Source: Salinispora vitiensis (GTDB lineage: Bacteria > Actinomycetota > Actinomycetes > Mycobacteriales > Micromonosporaceae). Taken from it: DNA of 64,000 nt. Of the stretch, positions 44,828 to 53,906 are shown piece by piece. The position numbers were made by a program, and so were the translations under genes. The DNA is taken from positions 45,577 through 109,576 of the forward strand of contig NZ_KB900388.1 in NCBI RefSeq assembly GCF_000378825.1. Direction: 5' to 3'. Position 1 is the first letter of the stretch, and every line of letters begins with the position of its first letter. The notes under the pieces are model-generated. The model was not told the DNA's origin and ran no database searches. It worked only from the letters and a program-made list of their open reading frames with translations.

Positions 44828-47302
44828 TCACCGGCCGGTCCGTTCGATCCGGGCCGACCGGGCGTCCTTGCGGACCTCGAAGCGGACCGGTATGCGCTCG
44901 GCCAACGCCGGCACGTGGGTGACCACGCCCACCATCCGGTCGCCCCGCGCGGCCAGGTTCTCCAACGTGGCGGCCACCGTGTCGAGGGTGGCGGTGTCGA
45001 GGGTGCCGAACCCCTCGTCCAGCACGATGGACTCCAGGCTGGCCGCGGTGGTCGACATCCCGGCGAGCTGTTCGGCCAGGGCCAGCGCGAGCGCCAGCGA
45101 CGCCTGGAAGGTCTCCCCGCCGGAGAGGGTGCGTACGCCCCGGCGCAGGCCGGCGTCGTGGTGGTCCACGACGAAGAACTCTCCCTTGTCGTGGACCAGG
45201 TCGTACTGGTCACCGGAGAGTTCGCGCAGGATTGTCGACGCCCCGTCCACCAGCAGGTCGAGCGCCTCGGCGAGCAGCCACCGTTCGAAGTTGTTCGCCC
45301 GCAGATGCCCGGCGAGCGCGCGGGCCACCTGCGCCTCACGTTCGTAGGTGGCGCGCTGCTCGCGTAGCTCACCGGCCTGCTCCCGGCGGCGGGTCACTTC
45401 CCGCAGCTGCGCCTCGGCCCGTTCGAGGGCGACCGCCGTGTCGCGGCCCGGGTCGCCGGTGGCCGGCACCCCGGCCGCCGCGAGGAGCCCGCCGATCCGC
45501 GCCTGGACCGCGGCCACCTGCGCCTCGGCCGCGCTCACCGCCGCCACCCGGTCGGGCCGCTCGGCGCGCCGTCGCGCCACTTCGGCGGTGGCCCAGTCGG
45601 TCAGCGTCGTCCACGCCGCCGCCACGTCCTCCCGGTCGGTGGCCGGCGGGCCGAAGCGGGCCAGCCCGTCCCGGGTCGTGTCGAAGGCCCGCCAGGTCTT
45701 GCGGAGCCGCTCCTGCGCGGAGTCCACCGCGGCCCGGGCCCGGCGGACCTCGTCCCGGCCGGCGCGGACCGCCGCCGCCGACTCCTCCAGCTCCTGCCGC
45801 AGCCGCCCGTGCTCGGCCAACGCCTGGTGCAGCGCCGCCGGCTCCGGGGCGTCGGCCAGCTGGGTGTGCAGGGCGGCCAGCCGTGCGTCGAGCTGCTCCT
45901 GCCGGACCCGCGCCGCCACCAGCTCCCGTTCCCGTTCGCGGGCGGCGCCGTCCCGCTGCGCCACGGTGGCCTTGGCCGTCTCGCTGGCCGCCCGCGCCGC
46001 CTTACCGGCCGCGACCGCCGCCGACACCGCCGAGGTGGCCGGGACCGCCGGAACCTGGGCGACGGTCTGCTCGCAGACCGGGCAGGTGGCCCCGTCGTGC
46101 AGCTGCTCCCGCACCGCCATCGCCAGGTCGGTCGCCTGGGCCTGCTCATGCGCCTGGAAGGCCGCCGCCAGGTCGGCCTCGGCCTGCTCGGCCGCCGCCT
46201 GCGCTGCGGTCAGGTCCGCCGTCGCCGCCGTGTGCCCGGCCTGGGCCGCCGCCACCGCCGTCTGGACCGTCTCGGCCTCGCCGGTCAGCTCCGCCCGGTC
46301 CTCGTACGCCCGCAGCAGCAGGCGCAGCGCGCTCTCGTCGCCGGCGGCGGCCAGCTCGCCGCGGAGCTTCTCCTCCCGCTCCTCGGCGAGCGCCACCACG
46401 GTCGTGGCCTGGTCCGCCTCGGTCTGTGCGGTCGCCACCGCCCGGGCCACCTCGGCCACCCCGCCGGGGGCGCGTACGGCGTCGAGCACGGCCAGGTCGG
46501 TGTCGAGGGCGGTCAGCGCCGCGCCCGCCTCCGAGGCCGCGGTGTGCGCCGCCGCGTGTTCGGGAACGGCGGCGGTGACGGCGGTGGCCAGCTCCCGCAT
46601 CTGCTCGACGCGGGCCGAAACCTCGTCGAGGGTGGCGTCGTCGATGTCGGTGAGGCCGGTGAGGGTCTGGTTGACGACCTCGAACTTCGCCTCGGCCTGG
46701 CTGGCCCGGGTCCCCGCCTTCTCCCGTACCTGCTCGTAGACGCCGAGGCCGAGCAGGTTGACCAGGATCTCCTGCCGTTTCGCCGGTCGGGCGTGCAGGA
46801 AGTCGGCGAACTGCCCCTGCGGCAGCAGCACACAGCTGGTGAACTGCTCATACGGCAGCCCGACCGCCGTCAGTACCGCGTCTTCCATCTCGGCGACCGT
46901 GCCGGCGAGCACCTCGCCCAGGTCCTCCGGGCTGAGCCCGGTGTCGAGCTTGGCCGGGTCGAAGCCGGGCGGCATGAGCTGCAGGCCGGCGCCGGAGGTT
47001 TTGACGTTGCCCCGGCTGTCCCGCCGGACCACCCGGGTGGCCACGTAGCGGTCGCCGGCCGACTCGAAGACCAGCCGGACCCGCGCCTCGGCCGCCGACG
47101 GGGCGAGGGCGTTCGCCAACCCGCGGGTGCCACCCCACCGGGGTACGGTGCCGTAGAGCGAGAAGCAGATGGCGTCCAACACGGTGGACTTGCCGGAGCC
47201 GGTCGGCCCGACCAGCGCGAAGAAGTCGGCGTCGGTGAAGTCGATCGTCGTCGCCGCCCGGAAGACGGTGAAGCCGTCGAGATCCAGTCGCATCGGTCGC
47301 AT
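44828..47302 (-). CDS. sbcC: SbcC/Rad50-type SMC exonuclease ATPase subunit
   Basis: An 824-residue ATPase. Walker A is LVGPTGSGKSTVLDAICFSL (residues about 31-50). Long coiled coils rich in Ala/Glu flank a zinc hook with Cys407-Pro-Val-Cys410 in ATCPVCEQTVAQVP. The C-terminal lobe carries the signature LSGGETFQASLALALALAEQ and Walker B SIVLDEGFGTLDTATL. It is rather short for the family (often near 1000), with shortened coils. It shares one base with sbcD. With SbcD it opens hairpin and blocked DNA ends. Confidence 0.96.
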   Translation of the reverse strand: MRPMRLDLDGFTVFRAATTIDFTDADFFALVGPTGSGKSTVLDAICFSLYGTVPRWGGTRGLANALAPSAAEARVRLVFESAGDRYVATRVVRRDSRGNVKTSGAGLQLMPPGFDPAKLDTGLSPEDLGEVLAGTVAEMEDAVLTAVGLPYEQFTSCVLLPQGQFADFLHARPAKRQEILVNLLGLGVYEQVREKAGTRASQAEAKFEVVNQTLTGLTDIDDATLDEVSARVEQMRELATAVTAAVPEHAAAHTAASEAGAALTALDTDLAVLDAVRAPGGVAEVARAVATAQTEADQATTVVALAEEREEKLRGELAAAGDESALRLLLRAYEDRAELTGEAETVQTAVAAAQAGHTAATADLTAAQAAAEQAEADLAAAFQAHEQAQATDLAMAVREQLHDGATCPVCEQTVAQVPAVPATSAVSAAVAAGKAARAASETAKATVAQRDGAARERERELVAARVRQEQLDARLAALHTQLADAPEPAALHQALAEHGRLRQELEESAAAVRAGRDEVRRARAAVDSAQERLRKTWRAFDTTRDGLARFGPPATDREDVAAAWTTLTDWATAEVARRRAERPDRVAAVSAAEAQVAAVQARIGGLLAAAGVPATGDPGRDTAVALERAEAQLREVTRRREQAGELREQRATYEREAQVARALAGHLRANNFERWLLAEALDLLVDGASTILRELSGDQYDLVHDKGEFFVVDHHDAGLRRGVRTLSGGETFQASLALALALAEQLAGMSTTAASLESIVLDEGFGTLDTATLDTVAATLENLAARGDRMVGVVTHVPALAERIPVRFEVRKDARSARIERTGR

Positions 47303-48450
47303 CAGTGCTCGACCTCCTCGAAGAGCTCGTCGAAGAGTCCCCGGACGTCGTCGTCGGCGTGCCCCCGGTCGTCCAGGTAGTCGCCGAAGAGTTCCCGCGG
47401 TGACCGGCCGGCGCGCTGGGCGACGCGGGCCCCGCCGCCGGGCGCGGGCACCAGCTCCGGATCGATCCTGATCTCCAGGGCGCGGGGGAGGAGCTCCTGC
47501 ACCTCCTCGCGGAGGCCGGCCCGGGGCTGCTCCCGGACGAAGACCCGCAGCCAGGCGTCCGGCACCTCGACCTCGGCGAGCTGCGCGAGCGTGCCCCGGA
47601 CGGTCCGCAGGGTGGCGGCGGCGGGGATGGGCACCTCACGTACCTGGGCCGCCGTGGTGGCGGTCACCTCGACCACGGTCACCGACGGGACGTTCTCCTG
47701 CTCGCCGAAGTCGACCGCCAGCGGGCTGCCGCTGTAGCGGATCGGGCACCCGCCGTCGACCCGCTGGGCGCGGTGCAGGTGACCGAGGGCGACGTAGTGT
47801 GCGCTGCCGGGGAAGACCGTCGCCGGCACCGCGTAGCCCAGAACGGTGTGCGCGTCCCGCTCGCCGCCGCCGGTCGCCGCCCCGACCACGGTCAGGTGGG
47901 CGGTGACCAGGTGCACCCGGTTCGGCTCGGTGAAGCCCTCGGTCAACCGGGTGACGATCCGCCCCAGGTGGTCGGCGTACGTCTGGTTCGCCTCGGCGGC
48001 GGTCAGCTCGTACATCTCCACGGCCCGGACCGCGTACCGCTGGGACAGGAACGGCAGCGCGGCGAGCTGCCAGCGTTCGCCGCCGCCGGTCGTACCGTCG
48101 ATGATGTGCTCGTTGGGGTCTTCGCGGACGTTGCCCCGCAGGGTGATGCCGGCGGCGTCGGCCCATGGCCGCAGCGCGTCCAGCGCCGCGCCGTTGTCGT
48201 GGTTGCCGCCGATCGCGACGACGTCGGCGCCGGTACGGCGCAGCGCGGTCAGCGCGCGGGTGACCAACCGGGTCGCCTCGGGGGTGGGGGCGGCGGTGTC
48301 GTAGAGGTCGCCGGCGATGATGATCAGGTCCGGCGCTTCCCGCCGGGCCACCTCGATCACCCCGGCGAGGACGGCCTTCTGCTCCTCGGCCCGGGACTGC
48401 CCCTTGAGAACCTTGCCGACGTGCCAGTCGGAGGTGTGCAGGATCTTCAC
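47302..48450 (-). CDS. sbcD: SbcD/Mre11-type exonuclease subunit
   Basis: A 382-residue metallophosphoesterase nuclease. The motifs are KILHTSDWHVGKVLKG (motif I), DLIIIAGDLYDTAAPTPEA (II), VAIGGNHDNGAALDAL (III), VHLVTAHLTVVG (IV) and YVALGHLHRAQRVDGG (V). A C-terminal helix region binds the SbcC coils. It starts 13 bases after herA and shares one base with sbcC. The Mn-dependent nuclease acts on double-strand ends held by SbcC. Confidence 0.97.
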   Translation of the reverse strand: MKILHTSDWHVGKVLKGQSRAEEQKAVLAGVIEVARREAPDLIIIAGDLYDTAAPTPEATRLVTRALTALRRTGADVVAIGGNHDNGAALDALRPWADAAGITLRGNVREDPNEHIIDGTTGGGERWQLAALPFLSQRYAVRAVEMYELTAAEANQTYADHLGRIVTRLTEGFTEPNRVHLVTAHLTVVGAATGGGERDAHTVLGYAVPATVFPGSAHYVALGHLHRAQRVDGGCPIRYSGSPLAVDFGEQENVPSVTVVEVTATTAAQVREVPIPAAATLRTVRGTLAQLAEVEVPDAWLRVFVREQPRAGLREEVQELLPRALEIRIDPELVPAPGGGARVAQRAGRSPRELFGDYLDDRGHADDDVRGLFDELFEEVEH

Positions 48451-48463
48451 GGCTCAAATCACC

Positions 48464-50206
48464 TCAGAACGGGATGTCGTCGTCACCGGAGCCCACCACG
48501 GCGAACGGGTCGGCCGACTGGGTGATCGACCGGAGGGTCTGGGAGGGCACCGCGCCCGCCTCCGCGACCCGCGTCGCCCAGGCGGGGAACGGAAACTCCA
48601 GGCAGAGGGGCACCGGGATGTCGGGCTGGTTGACGAACATCGTGCCCGGCTTCGCCAGCAGCGCCCGCTGCCGCTGCGCCGGCGGGAGGAAACCGTACTC
48701 GGGGCGGGACGCCTCGGCCGGGTCGAGTCGACCCACCACCCGGACCGCCGAGTTCGTGACGATGCGCCGCTCCACCTCGCTGGCGGTCTGCTGCGCGCCG
48801 ATCAGGATCACCCCGAGGGAGCGGCCCCGCTCGGCGATGTCCAGCAGCACCTCCTTGATCGGGGAGGAGCCCTCGCGGGGGGCGTACTTGTTGAGCTCGT
48901 CGAGGACGACGAAGAGCAGCGGCTTGGCCGTGCCGGTCTTCTCCTTGCGCTCGAACTCGCTCTTGAGCGTCACGCCGACCACGAACCGTTGCGCCCGGTC
49001 CGGCAGGTTGTGCAGGTCAACCACGGTGACCTGCGCCGACTCCGCGGTGTTGATCCGGTGCGGGCGCCGGGTGGCCAGATCGCCGCGGATCAGCCGGGAC
49101 AGGTCCTTCTTACTGCCGATCAACCGGCGGGCGAAGGCGTTGACGGTGCCGAGGCCGACCGCGCTGCCGGCCCAGTCGCCCCGGGTCTCGTCATCGTTGA
49201 GCTGCTCGACGATGTGATCGACCAGGTCGGCGTAGCTGCCGAGGCGGACCCCGTCGATGCTCACCCCACCGTCGGCGGGCTGCGCGTAGCGGGCCAGGTG
49301 GGCGGTGACCGAGTGCACCACCATCGTGTACTGCTGGCGCTCGTCGTCGGCGTCGGCGAAGACGTACGGCAGGAGGCGGTCGGCGCAGAACTCGTCGAGC
49401 GTCCAGTAGAAGCTGTCCACCCCGCTGAGCCGACTACTCACATCCGGCGTGCCGGTGGCGTCACCGGCCCGGGGCGGAGCGTAGACCCGTACGTCTCCGA
49501 AGGCCGCGGCGTCCAGACCGAGCCGGGCGTACGCCGTGCGGGTGGACTCGTCCAGCCGGGTGTTGGGGTGGTCGAGGAAGAGCAGGTCCTCGCCCTTGAC
49601 GTTGAAGATCAGAGCTTTGGCGTTGACCGCGTCCCCGCCCAGGACGCCGGAGCGGAAGACCGAGTAGAGCAGGAAGGTGGCGAAGCTCGTCTTGGTGGCG
49701 ACGCCGGAAATGCCGGAGATGGAGACGTGCGCGCCCCGGGTGCCGTCGAGGAAGTCGGCGTTGAGGTAGACCGGCACCCCGTCGCGGCCGGTACCCATCG
49801 GGATCCGCCGCTCCATCCGGTCGAAGTGCAGCGCCCGGGCCCGGGCGTCCCCCTCGGCCCGGTGCACGACGGCGCCCGGCGACGGCGGAACGTAGAGCTC
49901 CGGGTCGACCCGGGTGGTGGTGATCTCGGCGGCCTCCTGTACCTGGGCGGGGAGCATGCCGTCGGCGATCGCGAAGACGTCGGAGTCGAACTGGGCGCCC
50001 TCGTGTCGAGCGCGTACCTGGGTGACCACCCCGGCGATCGTCACCGGCTCCCGGTCCGGCAGCTCGCGCCGGGTGGCCACCACGTCGTCGAGCTGCAGGT
50101 AGCTGGTGGGGGAGACCGCCGTCCAGAACTGCAGCGGGGTGGCGTCGGCGGTGCCGAGCACCCGGCCGACCAGCTCGCCCGGGCTGTCCGCGGCGTCGTC
50201 GGTCAT
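48464..50206 (-). CDS. herA: HerA-type DNA-translocating ATPase (FtsK-HerA superfamily)
   Basis: A 580-residue protein starting at MTDDAADSPGELVGRVLGTA. The N-terminal HAS-like barrel (about 10-110) has VGRVLGTADATPLQFWTAV. The P-loop is SGISGVATKTSFATFLL (Gly165-Ser174), and Walker B is PLLFVVLDELNKYAPREG. The C-terminal part has ERGRSLGVILIGAQQTASEV and NSAVRVVGRLDPAEASRPEY. HerA forms a hexamer that drives NurA and resection. It is the first gene of the minus-strand repair operon and diverges from the hydrolase at 50367. Confidence 0.92.
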   Translation of the reverse strand: MTDDAADSPGELVGRVLGTADATPLQFWTAVSPTSYLQLDDVVATRRELPDREPVTIAGVVTQVRARHEGAQFDSDVFAIADGMLPAQVQEAAEITTTRVDPELYVPPSPGAVVHRAEGDARARALHFDRMERRIPMGTGRDGVPVYLNADFLDGTRGAHVSISGISGVATKTSFATFLLYSVFRSGVLGGDAVNAKALIFNVKGEDLLFLDHPNTRLDESTRTAYARLGLDAAAFGDVRVYAPPRAGDATGTPDVSSRLSGVDSFYWTLDEFCADRLLPYVFADADDERQQYTMVVHSVTAHLARYAQPADGGVSIDGVRLGSYADLVDHIVEQLNDDETRGDWAGSAVGLGTVNAFARRLIGSKKDLSRLIRGDLATRRPHRINTAESAQVTVVDLHNLPDRAQRFVVGVTLKSEFERKEKTGTAKPLLFVVLDELNKYAPREGSSPIKEVLLDIAERGRSLGVILIGAQQTASEVERRIVTNSAVRVVGRLDPAEASRPEYGFLPPAQRQRALLAKPGTMFVNQPDIPVPLCLEFPFPAWATRVAEAGAVPSQTLRSITQSADPFAVVGSGDDDIPF

Positions 50207-50366
50207 CGGGTCACTCCGTGGGGCTGGGGGGCGAGGTCGGCAGACACGTCCTGCATCCTGCCCGAGACCTACGACCAGCCGCCACGTGACGCGGCGGAGA
50301 CCACGCCGTGCCTGCTGTCGGCGGATTCGCCACGAGCCGGGCGAGAGCTGGGCGATGCTGTAACGG

Positions 50367-52037
50367 ATGAAGCTGCGGGAGGAGTGGCTGCGGACGCCCC
50401 GCGGTCGGTTCAAGGCGCTGGTCGCACTGGCGGCGGTGCTACCGGCGGTGGAGGCGACGATCATCGCGGTGCTCGGGTTCCAGGCTGTGCGCGGGCTGTC
50501 GCCGCAGGTGAGCGCCGTCTGGCCGTACGGCACCTTCCAGGAGCTGCGCTGGCTGTTCGTCTACCACCGCACCATCCCCGGGTTCTTCATCACGTTGGTG
50601 GGGATGTCGGCGCTGCGGGGAGTCCTCACCACCGTCCTGGCGAACCTGGCCTGGCCGGACGACATCCCCCGTCCGTCGTGGCGCTGGCTGCTGCGGCGCA
50701 ACATCTGGATCGCCATCCTCACCGCGGTGCTCCTCTCGCCCTGGGTGGCGCTGGCGATGGCCTTCGCCACGACCGGGCTCTCTTGGTATCTGATCGCCTC
50801 GCTGCTGCCGTTGCTGCTGCTCGCCCCGTTCCTGCTGCGGGCCGGGGTGGCCGCGCACTGGTGGCGGGGTCTGCCGCGGCTCGAGGTGGTGGGCTGGGCG
50901 TGGCTGAACTTCATCGTGCTCACCATCGGCGGTGCGGTGCTGTCGGCGGTGCCCATCTGGTGGGGTGTCCCGTTGGCCGCGTTCTGGGGTGCGGTCAACG
51001 GCCTGCTCTGGCGGAAGAGCGTCGCCGCCGCTCTGGCCCCCGGCCGGGTTCGCCTCCGGCTCGTACCGGTGGTGCCGCTGTTGGTGGCGCTCATCCTGCT
51101 CAGCTTCCCGGCGATGCCGCTGGCGGCCGAGCGGGTCCAGGGCGGGCGCGGCGGGTGGCGACCGCCGATCATGACAGAGCCGTTGCCGGACTCGGTCCCG
51201 TACGCGGTGATCGCCCTCGGTGGGCACGACTCCGAGTACGACGGTGAGCCGGCGGCGGATCCGCGGGTGGAGCGGTTCTCCTACCTCGGACTGGATGAAC
51301 AGAACCGGCCGTTGCCGTACACGGCGGTGGCCACCCACCGGTCGTTGGGCGACAGCGCGGCCCTGTTGGCGGAGCAGGTCGAGGTCCTGCACGAGCGGAC
51401 CAACCGGCCGATCGCCCTGCTCGGGCACAGTGAGGGGGCCATGGTGGCCCGGACCTACCTGGAGCGGTGGCCGATGACGGAGGTGGAGGCGGTGCTGCTG
51501 TTCAGCCCGCTGGTGATGCCGGGCCGGGTGTACTACCCACCCGCGGAGATCAGGCGGGGGTGGGGTGTGGTGGCCGGTTGGGAACTGCGCGCGCTGCAGT
51601 CGCTCTGGAACCTCACCGACACCTCGGAGGAGGAGCCGGACCAGGATTTCATCCGCTCGTTGCTGGCCGATGCCCCGTTCTACCGAAACCGTACGCTCTG
51701 CCCGGTGGCGGGGGTGCGGATGGTGGCCTTCCTGCCGACGGTCACCGCGATCGAGGCGCCGCCCGGCCAGTACCACCGGATCCCGGTGTACGAGCTGCCC
51801 GCGTTCCACGGTGAGCTGGTCGGCCGGGCCGACGTCGCGGACCTGGTGCTCGACTTCCTCTCCGGCGATTCGGTGCAGCGGTCCGAGATGCAGTACGAGG
51901 TGCTCCAGCGCATCGGCTCGGCCTGGCAGCCACCGCCGTTGGCCCTGGGAATCAACCCGGTCTGGTCGGCGGGGCGGGAGGCGGACCCCGCCTTCACCGG
52001 CCGGATCTGCGAGGCCCGCGACGCCGCGCCGCGATAG
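50367..52037 (+). CDS. Polytopic membrane protein with alpha/beta-hydrolase domain
   Basis: A 556-residue protein. The first 250 residues contain about six membrane segments (for example LVALAAVLPAVEATIIAVLG and VVPLLVALILLSFPAMPLAA). The extracytoplasmic domain of about 300 residues has the elbow IALLGHSEGAMVARTYLERW and a His late in ELPAFHGELVGRADVADL. I recognise it as a membrane-fused hydrolase found in Micromonosporaceae; the substrate is unknown. A ribosome-binding site is not obvious, and the start follows CTGTAACGG. Confidence 0.8.
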   Translation: MKLREEWLRTPRGRFKALVALAAVLPAVEATIIAVLGFQAVRGLSPQVSAVWPYGTFQELRWLFVYHRTIPGFFITLVGMSALRGVLTTVLANLAWPDDIPRPSWRWLLRRNIWIAILTAVLLSPWVALAMAFATTGLSWYLIASLLPLLLLAPFLLRAGVAAHWWRGLPRLEVVGWAWLNFIVLTIGGAVLSAVPIWWGVPLAAFWGAVNGLLWRKSVAAALAPGRVRLRLVPVVPLLVALILLSFPAMPLAAERVQGGRGGWRPPIMTEPLPDSVPYAVIALGGHDSEYDGEPAADPRVERFSYLGLDEQNRPLPYTAVATHRSLGDSAALLAEQVEVLHERTNRPIALLGHSEGAMVARTYLERWPMTEVEAVLLFSPLVMPGRVYYPPAEIRRGWGVVAGWELRALQSLWNLTDTSEEEPDQDFIRSLLADAPFYRNRTLCPVAGVRMVAFLPTVTAIEAPPGQYHRIPVYELPAFHGELVGRADVADLVLDFLSGDSVQRSEMQYEVLQRIGSAWQPPPLALGINPVWSAGREADPAFTGRICEARDAAPR

Positions 52038-52102
52038 GTCCGGCCCGCGATGCCACGCCGCGATAGGTCCGGTGCGCGGCGCCCGCGCCGCGATAGGCCG
52101 GG
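52027..52102. repeat. Three near-identical 17-base repeats at about 30-base period
   Basis: CGCCGCGATAGGTCCGG occurs at 52027-52043 and 52056-52072, with a variant copy (CGCCGCGATAGGCCGGG) at 52086-52102. The first copy holds the stop codon of the membrane hydrolase gene (in CGATAG). The remaining copies lie downstream in the intergenic space. Confidence 0.85.
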
Positions 52103-52155
52103 TGCGCGACGCCCCGCCGGGACAGCTTCGCGGGTGCTGCCGCGGGCGGGTGGGG

Positions 52156-52941
52156 TCAGTCGCGGGCGTAGCGAAGCAGCAGCCCGCCGTCGGCGGCGGC
52201 GAGCACGTGCCGCAGCGGCAGGTGCCGCACCGGGCTGGGCTCCCCGGCGGTGATCCGGCCCGGCCCGGCGCCGGCCAACAGCGGGGCGACGGTCAGGCAG
52301 ACCTCATCGACCAGGTCGGCGGCGGTGAGCGCGCCGAAGAGGTGCGGGCCGCCCTCGCAGAGCAGCTGGTCGAGCCCGCGGCGACGCAGCTCGGCCAGGC
52401 CGGTGGCGAGGTCCACCCGGTCGTCGCCGCATTCGACGAGGTCGGCGACGTCGGCCAGGCCCGGCGGGGCGGTGGCGGCGGTGCGCGTGAGCACGATCGG
52501 GCGTACCGGTGCGTCGGCGAGGGCGGGATGGGTCGGGTCGAGGTTGGCCGAGCCGGAGACCACGACCAGGGTCGGGCACTCCGGTAGGCCGTGTTCCCGG
52601 CGCCAGGCACGGCGTCGCTCGTCCAGCCGGAGTGGCCGGTACCGCTCGTGGCGCATCGTGCCGCCGGCGACCACGAGAGCGTCGCAGAGCATCCGCAGCA
52701 GGCGGAAGACCCGCTTGTCCGGCTCGCCGGAGAGCCCGGCCGAATAGCCGTCGACGGTGACCGCGCCGTCCACGCTGGTGACGAAGTTGACGCGCAGGCG
52801 TGATCGATCGGGACCCCCGGTGCGCGGGGCCTCCGCGGAGTTGAGGTCGGTTCGGCCGTAGCAGGCGGTGAGCGCGGAGTCGTCGAGCGGCATGCTGGAC
52901 GGTGCCGGCCAGAGAGCGGTAATCGGCGTTTCGACGGTCAT
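52156..52941 (-). CDS. RibD C-terminal-domain pyrimidine reductase-like protein
   Basis: A 261-residue member of the dihydrofolate reductase-like RibD-C family. RLRVNFVTSVDGAVTVDGYS, LLRMLCDALVVAGGTMRHER and the NADPH-site LDQLLCEGGPHLFGALTAAD are all diagnostic. These proteins reduce deaminated riboflavin precursors or related pyrimidines. It stands alone; the rest of the riboflavin pathway is not in this window. It may therefore serve a specialised reduction. Confidence 0.92.
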   Translation of the reverse strand: MTVETPITALWPAPSSMPLDDSALTACYGRTDLNSAEAPRTGGPDRSRLRVNFVTSVDGAVTVDGYSAGLSGEPDKRVFRLLRMLCDALVVAGGTMRHERYRPLRLDERRRAWRREHGLPECPTLVVVSGSANLDPTHPALADAPVRPIVLTRTAATAPPGLADVADLVECGDDRVDLATGLAELRRRGLDQLLCEGGPHLFGALTAADLVDEVCLTVAPLLAGAGPGRITAGEPSPVRHLPLRHVLAAADGGLLLRYARD

Positions 52942-53091
52942 TCGCTGGCCGGACCCGTGACCGGAGGGGGTGGTGGAGGGGTACGGTGCTGGCAGTCACA
53001 CCAGTTTTGGCCGCGACAGTCGTCGTGCCGCCTCGCCCGGCACGCTCGGCAGATCATGGTCGCAGCTTATTCTGCGGGAGGACGGGATAGC

Positions 53092-53637
53092 ATGCCGCGT
53101 CAGATCTTCCAGCTGCGGATTTCTCTGGCCGGGGTCCGGCCGCTGGTCTGGCGTCGGGTGCTGGTCCCGGGCGGCTTCACCCTGGACCGGGTGCACCGGG
53201 TGGTGCAGCACGCGATGGGTTGGCGGGACTGCCACCTGCACTCGTTCGAGGTCGACGGTGAGCAGTTCGGGGAGCCCGACCCGGACGGCGAGCTGTCGCT
53301 CCGTGACGAGCTGGAGGTGCGGCTCGACGCGGTGGTCGGTAAGGGCAGCCGGTTCCACTACACCTACGACTTCGGCAACTGGTGGGAGCACGATCTGGTG
53401 GTGGAGGACGTCCTCCTAGCCGATCCGGAGGAGCGTTATCCCGACTGTCTGGATGGGGAACGGGCGTGCCCGCCGGAGGATGTCGGCGGTCCGGCCAGCT
53501 ATCTGGAGCTGCTGGCCGCGTTCGCTGATCCGGGTCATCCCGAGCATCACATGTTGCGGGACTGGGCAGGGGACCGCTTTGATCCGGCCGTCTTCGATTC
53601 CGGTCGGGTGGGCACGTTGCTTCGTCGATTCTGCTGA
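53092..53637 (+). CDS. Plasmid pRiA4b ORF-3-like protein
   Basis: A 181-residue protein starting at the ATG at 53092 after GGGAGGAC. The family signature is clear: IFQLRISLAGVRPLVWRRVL near the N-terminus, LDRVHRVVQHAMGWRDCHLH, FHYTYDFGNWWEHDLVVEDV and CLDGERACPPEDVGGPASYL. Members are widespread, often associated with mobile DNA, and of unknown function. No other mobility gene is adjacent, so this alone does not mark an element. Confidence 0.92.
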   Translation: MPRQIFQLRISLAGVRPLVWRRVLVPGGFTLDRVHRVVQHAMGWRDCHLHSFEVDGEQFGEPDPDGELSLRDELEVRLDAVVGKGSRFHYTYDFGNWWEHDLVVEDVLLADPEERYPDCLDGERACPPEDVGGPASYLELLAAFADPGHPEHHMLRDWAGDRFDPAVFDSGRVGTLLRRFC

Positions 53638-53738
53638 CCTATTTCGCCACTTCGGGGCGCTGACCCGGGAAAAGCACCTTTTCGCAGCGGGGATCATGAG
53701 CGCGCGGTAACGATCTGGGATTCACCCCCATCGGCCTA

Positions 53739-53767
53739 TTGACACGTCTGACACCTCCCGGCAATCT
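53739..53767 (+). promoter_or_regulatory. Promoter of the cebE operon, TTGACA-17-CAATCT
   Basis: A perfect -35 box TTGACA (53739-53744) and a weaker -10 box CAATCT (53762-53767) with 17-base spacing. Transcription would begin near 53774, right inside the CebR box that follows. This fits tight repression without cellobiose. Confidence 0.65.
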
Positions 53768-53769
53768 CA

Positions 53770-53783
53770 TGGGAGCGTTCCCA
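53770..53783. promoter_or_regulatory. CebR operator, TGGGAGCGTTCCCA
   Basis: A 14-base palindrome that differs by one base from the CebR box TGGGAGCGCTCCCA known from Streptomyces cellobiose operons. It overlaps the predicted transcription start and lies 124 bases upstream of the cebE-like start. The linked LacI-family gene at 58740 is the likely binding protein. Confidence 0.88.
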
Positions 53784-53906
53784 GTGATGTGGTACGGCTC
53801 ATTTGTCCACGCCGGACCGTCGTCGAATCCATCATCGTCGGCCGACGCCCCGTACCGCATCGCCCATCACGACAGACGCAGCCTCACATCGAAAAGAGGG
53901 GTCAGG

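Noticed and set aside
45232..46739. Long plus-strand frames (448, 463 and 523 residues) across sbcC
   Set aside because: They are high-GC shadow frames of the sbcC coiled-coil region with Arg/Pro/Ala-biased composition and no motif.
53092..53637. Mobile element suggested by the pRiA4b ORF-3-like gene
   Set aside because: No transposase, terminal inverted repeats or target duplications are seen nearby; the family is common on chromosomes.
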